64,000 nucleotides of DNA, taken from positions 333,708-397,707 of the forward strand of contig JAOPTR010000001.1 of NCBI GenBank assembly GCA_051531935.1, read 5' to 3'. This stretch comes from OCS116 sp051531935 (GTDB lineage Bacteria > Pseudomonadota > Alphaproteobacteria > Rhizobiales > OSC116). The notes under the pieces are model-generated. The model was not told where the DNA came from, did not search any database, and saw nothing but the letters and a program-made list of their open reading frames with translations. Made by a program: the position numbers and the translations under genes. Positions 1 through 7,660 of this stretch are shown here, piece by piece. Position 1 is the stretch's first letter; the number at the start of each line of letters is the position of its first letter.

Positions 1-12
1 CCTTCAGTTATC

Positions 13-900
13 TTGTCAGCTACAAATTTATCCGGCCAACTGCTCGAGAGTCAAAAACTCATCGAAGATCGAATCGCCGAAATATTAGCAGGTCAAGTCC
101 AACAAAACCAACTGGAGGAAGCCATGCGCTATGGCGCACTTGCAGGTGGCAAACGTTTGCGTCCTTACCTTATTTTAGCAGCCGCTCAGCTGTTTGACGA
201 TAATATCGACAAAGCATTAGATACCGCAGTCGCGCTTGAACTCATTCATTGTTCATCTCTAATTCATGATGATTTACCTGCGATGGATGATGATGATTTA
301 CGCCGTGGCCAACCCACCAGCCACATTCAATTTGGCGAAGCTACAGCCATATTAGTTGGCGATGCTTTTTTATCGCTTGCACCCGAAATTATTTGCTTAG
401 ATGAAAGCCTATCCGCTGAAACCCGCGTTACACTCGTCCAAAAACTAACCAATGCCTCAGGCCGATTCGGTATGATTGGCGGGCAGATGGACGACATCGA
501 GGCCGAAAAGAAAAGCCTCACCCTCGAAGAAATCATCTCACTGCAAGAAAAAAAGACAGGCGCATTATTTGAGTTTGCCTGCGAAGCTGGCGGCATTATT
601 GGCGGCGGCAATACACAAGAAATCCAAGCCCTTAAAAACTACGCCACCCATTTTGGTCTGGCCTTCCAAATCACTGATGACATCCTAGACGTCACAGGCA
701 CCGAGGAAGAAGTTGGCAAACGTGTGCAAAAAGATGATGAAGCGGGCAAAGAAACCTTCATTTCACTCATTGGTCTAGAAGCCGCTCAACAAGCCGCATT
801 GGATACCATCGAGAAAGCCAAAGCCGAGCTTGCAATATTTGGCGACAAAGCTAAAATGCTTATCGAACTGGTCGAGCTGCTAAATAACCGCAAAAGCTAA
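13..900 (+). CDS. ispA: Polyprenyl (farnesyl/geranyl) diphosphate synthase, possibly 5'-truncated by the window edge
   Basis: Short-chain trans-prenyltransferase that condenses isopentenyl diphosphate with allylic diphosphates in the cytosol, giving farnesyl diphosphate for quinones and undecaprenyl carriers. The first Asp-rich motif (DDLPAMDDDD, near residue 85, followed by LRRG) and the second (DDILD, near residue 222) are both intact, as are the GGKRLRP substrate motif and the KKTGALF stretch. At 295 aa it matches the family length of about 300. The given start is a TTG. The frame stays open to the first base of the window, so the real start may lie just outside. Its stop codon abuts that of convergent ispG with no base between, which places two isoprenoid genes side by side. 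The exact chain length of the product cannot be read from sequence. Confidence 0.93.
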   Translation: MSATNLSGQLLESQKLIEDRIAEILAGQVQQNQLEEAMRYGALAGGKRLRPYLILAAAQLFDDNIDKALDTAVALELIHCSSLIHDDLPAMDDDDLRRGQPTSHIQFGEATAILVGDAFLSLAPEIICLDESLSAETRVTLVQKLTNASGRFGMIGGQMDDIEAEKKSLTLEEIISLQEKKTGALFEFACEAGGIIGGGNTQEIQALKNYATHFGLAFQITDDILDVTGTEEEVGKRVQKDDEAGKETFISLIGLEAAQQAALDTIEKAKAELAIFGDKAKMLIELVELLNNRKS

Positions 901-2124
901 TTATTTGCGCTCGTAATGAGTCTCAATATAATTCTCTACAATGCCCTGAAACTCAGAAATTAAAGCGTTTAAGTTTTCACCGCGCAATGTCATGGCTTTC
1001 ACACCGTCAATAAATACCGGTGCGGCTGGGTTTTCGCCCGTGCCTGGCAAGCTAATGCCAATATTCACATTTTTGCTTTCACCAGGGCCGTTCACAATGC
1101 AACCCATCACAGCCAGAGTTAAGTCTTCAAACCCACTATATTCATCTTTCCAAGTCGGTAATCTATCGCGAATATAACCTTGAATGTCTTCCGCCAAACT
1201 TTGGAAAGTCGTACTCGTGGTGCGGCCACAACCTGGGCAAGCCACAACCATTGGCATAAATGAGCGTACGCCCATGCCTTGCAAAATCTCTTGTGCCACT
1301 TGCACTTCTTCGGTTCTAGGTGCGTTAGGTGCAGGGGTAATAGACACCCTAATCGTATCGCCAATGCCTTGCTGAATCAAACAGCTCAATGCCGCAGCCG
1401 AATATACAATTCCCTTCGAGCCCATGCCCGCCTCGGTCAAACCAAGATGTAATGCATAGTTAGAACGCGCAGATAATGTCTCATACACAGCCACCATTTC
1501 CTGTACAACACTCACCTTACCCGAGATAATAATTTTGTCAGCACTCAGGCCAATTTCTTCGGCACGTTTGGCACTGGCCAAAGCCGATTGCACCATAGCC
1601 TCACGCGCCACCTCAAAATTCGGCACTGGGTTGGCAGAGGCATTATTTTCGCCCATCAAACGGGTCAGTAAATCTTGGTCAAGCGACCCCATATTCACGC
1701 CAATACGTACAGGTTTGTCGTTTTTAATCGCGGTTTCAATCATCAAACCAAATTGAGTATCACGGCGATTTTTAAATCCAACATTACCGGGGTTGATTCG
1801 GTATTTACCCAAAGCTTCCGCACAAGCAGGATGGTCAGTCAATAATTTATGCCCGATATAATGAAAATCACCAATCAGCGGCACATCAAAACCTGCATTG
1901 TCCAATTTTTCACGTATATGAGGTATTGCAGCAGCCGCTTCATCACGGTCAACAGTCACACGTACAAGTTCCGAACCTGCTCTGGCAAGTTCAATCACTT
2001 GTTTCACAGTGCCTTCAATGTCAGCCGTGTCTGTATTGGTCATAGATTGCACAACAACGGGGGCGCCACCGCCAACCATAACATTGCCAATTTTAACACC
2101 TATAGTATCTCTACGTTGCTGCAT
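901..2124 (-). CDS. ispG: 4-hydroxy-3-methylbut-2-enyl diphosphate synthase (GcpE)
   Basis: Iron-sulfur enzyme of the MEP isoprenoid pathway that reductively converts methylerythritol cyclodiphosphate to HMBPP in the cytosol. The N-terminal TIM barrel carries the usual GGGAPVVVQSMTNTDT region. The C-terminal part has the 4Fe-4S cysteines in ACPGCGRTT and GCIVNGPGE. The 407-aa length is normal for the bacterial form that lacks the plant insertion. It is convergent with ispA and divergent from the copper chaperone gene, with about 120 bp of AT-rich sequence upstream that must hold its promoter. Identity is very secure. Confidence 0.97.
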   Translation of the reverse strand: MQQRRDTIGVKIGNVMVGGGAPVVVQSMTNTDTADIEGTVKQVIELARAGSELVRVTVDRDEAAAAIPHIREKLDNAGFDVPLIGDFHYIGHKLLTDHPACAEALGKYRINPGNVGFKNRRDTQFGLMIETAIKNDKPVRIGVNMGSLDQDLLTRLMGENNASANPVPNFEVAREAMVQSALASAKRAEEIGLSADKIIISGKVSVVQEMVAVYETLSARSNYALHLGLTEAGMGSKGIVYSAAALSCLIQQGIGDTIRVSITPAPNAPRTEEVQVAQEILQGMGVRSFMPMVVACPGCGRTTSTTFQSLAEDIQGYIRDRLPTWKDEYSGFEDLTLAVMGCIVNGPGESKNVNIGISLPGTGENPAAPVFIDGVKAMTLRGENLNALISEFQGIVENYIETHYERK

Positions 2125-2244
2125 TGTTTATTTCCATCCATATTTCTGCGACAAATTGTCTATATCATGCTTTTTTACTATTATAAATTTAACTTTCCTA
2201 TAATTTATTTTTTATAGACTAATTTCTTTATATCGAGTGACAAA

Positions 2245-2787
2245 ATGAAAAAAATCATCGCCCTTGCCAGCATCTTCTTTCTAGCCTTTACCAGTTATGC
2301 AGCCGCTATGGATAAGCTCATCATCAGTGATGGTTGGTTACGCGTTGCCCCCAATCAAGTCGCAGGCGCTTTTTTCGAAATTCAAAATCACACAAGCAAA
2401 CCTATTAATATCATTTCTGCCACCGCATCAGGGGCAAAAACCACCGAGTTACATAGCCATACGATGACGGATGGCATCATGAAAATGCGCAAAGAAGACA
2501 GTGTTGAAATTCCTGCAAATGGCACATTAAGCTTCAACCCACATAGCTTTCATTTGATGATGTTTAAACTCGATAAACAAGCTTTCGCAGTTGGCAATAT
2601 GGTCGAGGTAACATTAACCTTTGATGATCAATCAACCCTAGGCGCAAAATTCCATGTGATTAAATTTGGCACAGAAATGAAAAAAGACATGGATCACTCC
2701 AAAATGGACCATTCTAAGATGGATCACTCTAAAATGACTGACCATAAAATGACAGATGGCAAAATGACTATGCCCAAAACCAAATAA
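2245..2787 (+). CDS. Periplasmic copper chaperone PCu(A)C (DUF461) with His/Met-rich tail
   Basis: Secreted copper-binding protein of the PCu(A)C family, which in proteobacteria delivers Cu(I) to the CuA centre of cytochrome c oxidase. Residues 1 to about 21 form a signal peptide (Lys-Lys start, hydrophobic core, Ala-rich end). The domain then shows the family His/Met ligands: ELHSHTM, MKMRK, and a PHSFHLMM stretch about 20 residues further on. The last 35 or so residues are unusual, with three tandem copies of a five-residue Met-Asp-His-Ser-Lys unit followed by looser Met/His/Asp repeats, likely an extra metal-binding tail. No copper oxidase gene is adjacent. It is transcribed away from ispG and may share a run with the LytTR gene 39 bp downstream. 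Confidence 0.92.
   Translation: MKKIIALASIFFLAFTSYAAAMDKLIISDGWLRVAPNQVAGAFFEIQNHTSKPINIISATASGAKTTELHSHTMTDGIMKMRKEDSVEIPANGTLSFNPHSFHLMMFKLDKQAFAVGNMVEVTLTFDDQSTLGAKFHVIKFGTEMKKDMDHSKMDHSKMDHSKMTDHKMTDGKMTMPKTK
2689..2774 (+). repeat. Short in-frame tandem repeats encoding the His/Met tail
   Basis: Fifteen-base units encoding Met-Asp-His-Ser-Lys occur three times in a row, then decay into related Met-Thr-Asp-His/Gly-Lys units. The copies differ at synonymous positions, so the repeat is not a very recent slippage product. Confidence 0.85.
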
Positions 2788-2826
2788 CCACTAGTCGCAG
2801 CCAATAATTTTGTTTATCCTGCGCCT

Positions 2827-3576
2827 ATGCAAGATAAACTCATTCAAAAACTAAAATCAATCAATAGTTTCCCCTATATCATTATAGGCGTAATTTCCTT
2901 TATTCTGGCACAAATCGCTCCCTATAATACCTCAGAAATCACTAATCTATTTTATAGATTTGCTTATTGGTACACACTCTGCTGCACAAGCTGGGTCGCC
3001 TTTGCTCAGTTCGAAAAATTCTTTGTAGCGCGCCTCACATGGCCGTTTATATATATCGGCAGTCTTTGTGGTTTGTTGATGACCATCCCGCTAGTGCTAG
3101 CCATCATCCTCATCAACTTCATATTCATGGATAATCATATCAGCTTAGATCACATTGGTGCTTTATGGCTGCAAATTTTCTTTGTAAGCCAGTGTGTTTA
3201 TATTTTGGTTTATCTCATTATTTCTCAAATCATCAAAAGTCAAAAAACCGCCGCAAAAACCGCAACGCCGTCCCCTCATTTCCTCAAAAACATAAGCGGC
3301 GATTTGTTATATATAAAGTCAGAAGATCATTATCTACGCATTCAAACCACAACCGAAAACAAGCTGATATTATACAAACTAAGCGATGCCATCAAACAAT
3401 TGGATGAATCCCACATCGAAGGCATGATCATTCATCGCTCCCATTGGGTGGTAAAATCAGCCATTAAAACTCATAAAAAAGACGGTCGCAAAAACTCACT
3501 TATATTAAGTAATGATGATGTTTTGCCGATCAGCGCCACACATCTTAAGAACCTAAAATCCCAAGGCTATGTATAA
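2827..3576 (+). CDS. Membrane-anchored LytTR-type DNA-binding regulator
   Basis: Residues 1 to about 135 hold four predicted membrane helices (around 15-35, 40-60, 72-100 and 110-132). A Lys/Thr-rich linker follows, then a LytTR DNA-binding domain from about residue 150 to the end (YIKSEDHYLRI, then IHRSHWVV, ISATHLKNLK). LytTR proteins with a membrane head and no receiver domain are known transcription regulators, and the signal is thought to be sensed through the membrane part. There is no kinase gene nearby. The stop overlaps the start of the following triple-GNAT gene by one base (TAATG), so the two are translationally coupled and probably functionally linked. The target is unknown; autoregulation of this pair is possible. 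Confidence 0.85.
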   Translation: MQDKLIQKLKSINSFPYIIIGVISFILAQIAPYNTSEITNLFYRFAYWYTLCCTSWVAFAQFEKFFVARLTWPFIYIGSLCGLLMTIPLVLAIILINFIFMDNHISLDHIGALWLQIFFVSQCVYILVYLIISQIIKSQKTAAKTATPSPHFLKNISGDLLYIKSEDHYLRIQTTTENKLILYKLSDAIKQLDESHIEGMIIHRSHWVVKSAIKTHKKDGRKNSLILSNDDVLPISATHLKNLKSQGYV

Positions 3577-5159
3577 TGAAGCCAATTTTACACACTCAAC
3601 GTTTCACTCTTATTCCATATGATTTTTCATCAGAACATAATGCCCATTTGCTTGAGATGATGCAAAGTGAAAAAGTACAAAAATACATCCGTGGCCATGC
3701 TTATTCCGACCAAGAGGTTGCCGAAAGTTTCGCAAAAATTAAGCAAAACAGCACCGATAAATTTGGCATGTGGCTAATTTTCGATGGTGCAGATTGTGCT
3801 GGCATGTGTTTACTCAAGTCTCTGCCTTCAACCAATCCAACCCAATATTACGAAACTGGTTATTGGCTAAAACCAGCGTCATGGGGCAAAGGCATCGCAG
3901 GCGAAGTTGCCACCCGCATGGTAAAATACGCCTTCGACGAGCTTAATCTTAATTGTGTTGTGGCCGTCACACACATAGATAACATCGCCTCACAAAAATC
4001 ACTCGAAAAAGCAGGGCTCACCCGCCAAGGCAATATTAATGCCTATGATCTAGATTTACCATTTTTCAAAATCGACAACCATCACCATATGGCGTGCAGC
4101 AAGCCAACCATCAGCACCGAGCGGTTCCGCCTCATCCCATGGCGCAATAATCCAGATCACAATCAAGCCATGGTCTGGATGATGAAATCCGAGCAAGTGC
4201 AAGAATATGTAAACGGTAAAGCCTATACCGATGAGCAAATAAATAAAATCATCCCCACATTAGCGGCGGCAACAAATCAACAACGCGGTTTTGGTATATG
4301 GATGATATATGACATGGCTAGTCATAACGAAACTTGCGTCGGCACAGTGTTTTTAAAATACACTCCAGATGATGAGCCACACCCTTATGAGGTTGGCTAT
4401 TGGCTGATGCCCAAACATTGGCAAAAAGCCATCGCGGCCGAAGTTGCCGATCATATTGTCAATTACGGTTTCGAGCAATTAAACTTGCCCCATATTGTAG
4501 CAACCACCGAAAATGAAAATATCGCCTCGCAAAAATCCCTACTCAACATAGGCTTTACGCGCATTGCAGATATTATTGAAGATGGCGTGGCTTTGCCATT
4601 TTTTAAACGCAAAAACCCGCGTCATAAAAAATCCAACAAACCCATTTTACACACAGAACGTTTCACTCTTTTGCCATGGGTCGATAGCCCTGAGTTTAAA
4701 CAACATATGACCGAGATGATGCAAGATGCAGATGTTCAGAAATATGTCTATGAACATGCGTTATCAAACGATGAAATGTCAGCACAACTATCTCGGATGA
4801 CAGAAATCTGCAAGTCAGCTAGTTTTGGCTATTGGATGGTATACGAAGCCGATACCTGCGTCGGCATGGCACTACTAAAACCCACCAGTGCTGATGATAG
4901 CAAAAACTGCGGTGAAGTTGGCTATTGGCTCAAACAAGCTCATTGGGGCAAGGCCATTGCTGCCGAGGTGGCAACAAGGCTCATCAAATACGGCTTTCAA
5001 GAGGCTAAATTAGATGCCATAAACGCCCTAACTCACCCCGATAATATAGGTTCGCAAAAGTCCCTAGTCAAAGCAGGTTTGCTCGACCAAGGCACAATTA
5101 CCTATAAAAATGAAGACATTCCATATTTCAAACTAACCCGTGCCGAATATCAGGCATAA
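3576..5159 (+). CDS. Triple GNAT-domain acetyltransferase (three RimJ/RimL-like domains in one chain)
   Basis: A 527-aa chain made of three homologous GNAT acetyltransferase domains of about 170 residues each (roughly 1-172, 175-345 and 350-527). Each opens with a ERF/QRF-LIP/LLP strand (TQRFTLIPY, TERFRLIPW, TERFTLLPW) and each ends with the typical N-x-ASQKSL or N-x-GSQKSL helix. The acetyl-CoA pyrophosphate loop is canonical only in domain 1 (WGKGIAGE); domains 2 and 3 read WQKAIAAE and WGKAIAAE. RimJ/RimL-like enzymes acetylate protein N-termini, antibiotics or small molecules, but the substrate here is unknown. Start is the ATG overlapping the LytTR stop. The 3' end overlaps the convergent rhodanese gene by 10 bp. 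Single-domain GNATs are the norm, so internal triplication is the notable point. Confidence 0.88.
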   Translation: MKPILHTQRFTLIPYDFSSEHNAHLLEMMQSEKVQKYIRGHAYSDQEVAESFAKIKQNSTDKFGMWLIFDGADCAGMCLLKSLPSTNPTQYYETGYWLKPASWGKGIAGEVATRMVKYAFDELNLNCVVAVTHIDNIASQKSLEKAGLTRQGNINAYDLDLPFFKIDNHHHMACSKPTISTERFRLIPWRNNPDHNQAMVWMMKSEQVQEYVNGKAYTDEQINKIIPTLAAATNQQRGFGIWMIYDMASHNETCVGTVFLKYTPDDEPHPYEVGYWLMPKHWQKAIAAEVADHIVNYGFEQLNLPHIVATTENENIASQKSLLNIGFTRIADIIEDGVALPFFKRKNPRHKKSNKPILHTERFTLLPWVDSPEFKQHMTEMMQDADVQKYVYEHALSNDEMSAQLSRMTEICKSASFGYWMVYEADTCVGMALLKPTSADDSKNCGEVGYWLKQAHWGKAIAAEVATRLIKYGFQEAKLDAINALTHPDNIGSQKSLVKAGLLDQGTITYKNEDIPYFKLTRAEYQA

Positions 5160-5422
5160 CCACGGTCAAGCAAACATACATTTTCAAAACCGCCATCACG
5201 CATGATTTGCGCCGCATTACGCGCGCGCATACCTCTTACACAATATAAAATATATGTATGGCTTTTGTCAAAATCCTGCATCACGTCTACAGTTAAGCTT
5301 AGCTTAGATAAAGGCACATGTTGGGCATTGTCAAAACAACCACCTTCAAATTCACCCAATTCTCTCACGTCTAAAAGTATGTTTTCACCCACTTCTTCAA
5401 GTGCAATTGTTTTAAAAGTCAT
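5150..5422 (-). CDS. Small single-domain rhodanese (sulfurtransferase)
   Basis: A 90-aa cytoplasmic rhodanese-homology domain (no signal peptide) with the active-site cysteine loop CVRGMR, the size of GlpE/PspE-type enzymes. Such proteins carry sulfane sulfur as a persulfide on the loop cysteine and pass it to acceptors such as cyanide or thiol proteins. The N-terminal LLDVRE signature is present. The start codon lies only three bases from a perfect 16-bp inverted repeat (5426-5463) whose 3' arm contains the AAGGA ribosome binding site, suggesting translational or operator control. A YeeE/YedE sulfur transporter pair lies 2.2 kb away, with a chemoreceptor between them. Confidence 0.88.
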   Translation of the reverse strand: MTFKTIALEEVGENILLDVRELGEFEGGCFDNAQHVPLSKLSLTVDVMQDFDKSHTYILYCVRGMRARNAAQIMRDGGFENVCLLDRGYA

Positions 5423-5425
5423 AAC

Positions 5426-5463
5426 AAATCCTTTATATTAGTTTTTTCTAATATAAAGGATTT
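5426..5463 (-). promoter_or_regulatory. Perfect 16-bp inverted repeat covering the rhodanese ribosome binding site
   Basis: Arms 5426-5441 and 5448-5463 are exact complements separated by six T. On the minus strand the mRNA reads 5' arm, six A, 3' arm (ending AAAGGATTT), GTT, ATG. The Shine-Dalgarno AAAGGA therefore sits in the 3' arm, paired with UCCUUU. It could act as an RNA switch over translation, as a DNA operator (for example for an ArsR-type sulfur repressor), or both. Confidence 0.75.
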
Positions 5464-5673
5464 TCTCAAACAATCAAGTTCTAATTCAGTAAACTGCCAG
5501 CTAAAAGCCCTCTCAACCCTACAAAAAGCTATAAATGTATAGTCTATCAATTATTTTTATTTGCATTGTTCATTTCCTAAAACTACGGGATGTATCAAAA
5601 ACAATAATTGCTTTAATGCCAATGGTTTAACCCTAGGGCAACAAAAGAATGTAAAAACGGTTGTAATTTAGAT

Positions 5674-5708
5674 AATACACTTAATTGTACCTAGTAATTA
5701 GGTGTATT
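5674..5708. promoter_or_regulatory. Inverted repeat upstream of the first chemoreceptor
   Basis: Arms 5674-5686 (AATACACTTAATT) and 5696-5708 (AATTAGGTGTATT) pair over 13 positions with one G-T wobble, around a 9-base spacer. It lies 105 bp before the chemoreceptor start. It is not followed by a T run, so it resembles an operator or leader hairpin rather than a terminator. No regulator is recognised. Confidence 0.45.
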
Positions 5709-5812
5709 CAACAGTAATACCTCTAAAACTCATACGATTGGATGAGATGATTACGATTTATTTACCATTTTAATTCACTATAAACCTAATATTAAACGAA
5801 AAGGTTTCCCCA

Positions 5813-7489
5813 ATGTTCAAAACAGTTAAGTCAAAGCTCTATGGCCTCCTCATATTATTTAGCTTGGTTTTCTTCACTTCACTCGGTTATGGTTTTTATA
5901 ACGAATATAATATCCGTAAAGATTTCAACAAAAAGGCACTTGTTCCTATTGTCGAACAATCTATGTCAATCATCCAAGCCAATTATGACAAGTTCAAAGC
6001 TGGCGAGATTTCTGAAGAGGAAGCCAAAACAACCGCTTTAGAAGTCATCCGCGTACAACGTTATGGCGGCAGTGGCTATTTATGGGTAAACGATTCAAAC
6101 AATGTAATGATCATGCATGCGGTTAAACCTTCGCTCGAAACTAAAGACCTATCAGGTCTACAAGATACCGATGGCGTTTATATTTTCCAAGAAATGACTA
6201 AGGTCGTTCAAGCAAGCGGTTCAGGCTTTATTGGTTACAAATGGGATAAACCTGGCAGCGAAACACCTGTCGATAAAATCTCATATGTTCAACGCTTCGC
6301 CCCTTGGGATTTCATTGTAGGTACTGGCGTTTATACCGATGATGTTGTAGCAGCTTTCTGGGCAGATCTTCAAACTTCACTAGCTATCAGTATTTTACTT
6401 TTACTAATCATTGTGGCTGTCGCTTATAGAATCATCAATTCAATTGTAAAACCTATCAGTGATCTAACTCATTCTATGGAAAACCTCTCTGCGGGTGATA
6501 CTGAAACTGAAATCAGCAATCAAGACCGCGAAGATGAAATTGGCGCTATGGCCAACGCTGTTGAAGGCTTTAGACAATCCGCGATTGCGCAAAGCTCCCT
6601 TGAACTAGAAAAAGATCAAAGCAGTAAGTCTAGCCAAGAGCGCCAAACTTATATTGATCAGTTGATTACAGATTTCCGTTCAACCATTACCAGTGGCCTC
6701 GAAAATGTAACTACAAATTCAAGCAATATGAAAACAACAGCCAATGCGTTGTCAAATATTTCAAATTCAACAACTGAGCAAGCAGCTGCGGCAAAATTCT
6801 CTTCAGAAGAAGCTTCAAACAACGTAGGTACAGTGGCCGTCGCAGCCGAAGAACTATCTTCTTCAATCTCCGAAATCACGCGCCAAGTTGAGCAAACAAA
6901 CACAATCGTTCGCAAAGCATCGCAAACCACTCAAATCACCAACGACCAAATTGTTAGTCTTGCTGATAAGAGCCAAAAAATTGGTGATGTTGTGTCTCTC
7001 ATTCAAGACATTGCAGAGCAAACGAACCTATTGGCACTTAACGCCACCATCGAGGCTGCACGCGCAGGTGAAATGGGCAAAGGCTTTGCTGTTGTGGCTT
7101 CCGAGGTTAAATCATTGGCCAATCAAACTGCCAAAGCAACCGAAGAAATCTCAGCTCAAGTTTCAGACATTCAAGCATCCACTAGCGATGCTGTGGATGG
7201 CATCAAAGAAATCACCAGCATTATGTTAGAAGTTGATGATTATACAAGTGCCATTGGCTCATCTGTTTCCGAGCAAAATAGCGCAACTAATGAAATCAGT
7301 CTCAATGTAGCAGAAGCCACTCGCGGCACACAAGAAATGGCTGCAAGCATTCAAAACATCGCCTCTTCAATAGATGAAACAAATTCATCTGCAAACGATG
7401 TTTCAAGTGCTTCTACTCAAATGAATGAGCAGGTCGATGTTCTTAAATCATCAGTTAATGATTTCTTAGCAAAAGTAGCTGCGGCTTAA
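5813..7489 (+). CDS. Methyl-accepting chemotaxis protein with periplasmic Cache sensor
   Basis: Inner-membrane chemoreceptor that modulates CheA. Order: TM1 near residues 9-28, a periplasmic single-Cache domain (about 30-185, with the characteristic YGGSGYLWVND and a GTGVYTDD end), TM2 near 188-208, HAMP near 209-262, then a long cytoplasmic coiled coil. The signalling tip is intact around residues 395-430 (IAEQTNLLALNATIEAARAG). Adaptation-type Gln/Glu-rich helices flank it. The C-terminus ends in FLAKVAAA with no CheR-tethering pentapeptide. Its cytoplasmic half closely resembles the receptor at 14200-15921. No che operon is in the window. The ligand is unknown; Cache_2-type sensors often bind small carboxylates. 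Confidence 0.94.
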   Translation: MFKTVKSKLYGLLILFSLVFFTSLGYGFYNEYNIRKDFNKKALVPIVEQSMSIIQANYDKFKAGEISEEEAKTTALEVIRVQRYGGSGYLWVNDSNNVMIMHAVKPSLETKDLSGLQDTDGVYIFQEMTKVVQASGSGFIGYKWDKPGSETPVDKISYVQRFAPWDFIVGTGVYTDDVVAAFWADLQTSLAISILLLLIIVAVAYRIINSIVKPISDLTHSMENLSAGDTETEISNQDREDEIGAMANAVEGFRQSAIAQSSLELEKDQSSKSSQERQTYIDQLITDFRSTITSGLENVTTNSSNMKTTANALSNISNSTTEQAAAAKFSSEEASNNVGTVAVAAEELSSSISEITRQVEQTNTIVRKASQTTQITNDQIVSLADKSQKIGDVVSLIQDIAEQTNLLALNATIEAARAGEMGKGFAVVASEVKSLANQTAKATEEISAQVSDIQASTSDAVDGIKEITSIMLEVDDYTSAIGSSVSEQNSATNEISLNVAEATRGTQEMAASIQNIASSIDETNSSANDVSSASTQMNEQVDVLKSSVNDFLAKVAAA

Positions 7490-7511
7490 CTTTTCCAGAA
7501 TACACAATTTT

Positions 7512-7537
7512 AAGGCCATCCTTTTGGGTGGCCTTTT
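7512..7537 (+). terminator. Intrinsic terminator after the first chemoreceptor gene
   Basis: Stem AAGGCCATCC / GGGTGGCCTT with a TTTT loop (one G-T pair), running into a T-rich tract, 22 bases after the stop codon. Confidence 0.85.
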
Positions 7538-7550
7538 TCTTTGCCCTTTT

Positions 7551-7566
7551 TATTTCACGTGAAATA
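7551..7566. promoter_or_regulatory. 16-bp perfect palindrome next to the CRP-type site
   Basis: TATTTCACGTGAAATA reads the same on both strands. It is one base away from the CRP-type site and about 95 bp upstream of the YeeE/YedE pair. Likely a protein binding site; the regulator is unknown. Confidence 0.5.
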
Positions 7567-7567
7567 A

Positions 7568-7583
7568 TGTGAATATTCTCACA
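7568..7583. promoter_or_regulatory. Perfect CRP/FNR-superfamily consensus site
   Basis: TGTGA-ATATTC-TCACA matches the CRP consensus TGTGA-N6-TCACA in every conserved base. It lies some 26 bp upstream of the -10/-35 candidate at 7594-7622, compatible with activation of the sulfur transporter pair. Alphaproteobacterial CRP-like proteins can deviate from the E. coli consensus, so which factor binds is open. Confidence 0.55.
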
Positions 7584-7593
7584 ATCTATTTAC

Positions 7594-7622
7594 TTGTGTA
7601 AAATAAATTTATTATGTAATAT
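7594..7622 (+). promoter_or_regulatory. Candidate sigma-70 promoter for the YeeE/YedE pair
   Basis: TTGTGT and TAATAT separated by 17 bp, placing transcription start near 7629, about 30 bases before the ATG at 7661. Sequence match only. Confidence 0.4.
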
Positions 7623-7660
7623 TACCGTTCAATATTTAGATGCTGGTCAGGAGTATTTAT

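Larger units (their letters stand above)
5423..5812. other. Gene-free interval between rhodanese and chemoreceptor
   Basis: 390 bp without a credible coding region. It holds the rhodanese hairpin at its left end and a second long inverted repeat at 5674-5708. The rest is AT-rich and presumably contains divergent promoters that I could not assign with confidence. Confidence 0.6.

Noticed and set aside
1849..2217. Plus-strand ORF of 122 codons opposite the ispG start
   Set aside because: Antisense to the conserved ispG N-terminus, with no family resemblance; a shadow frame.
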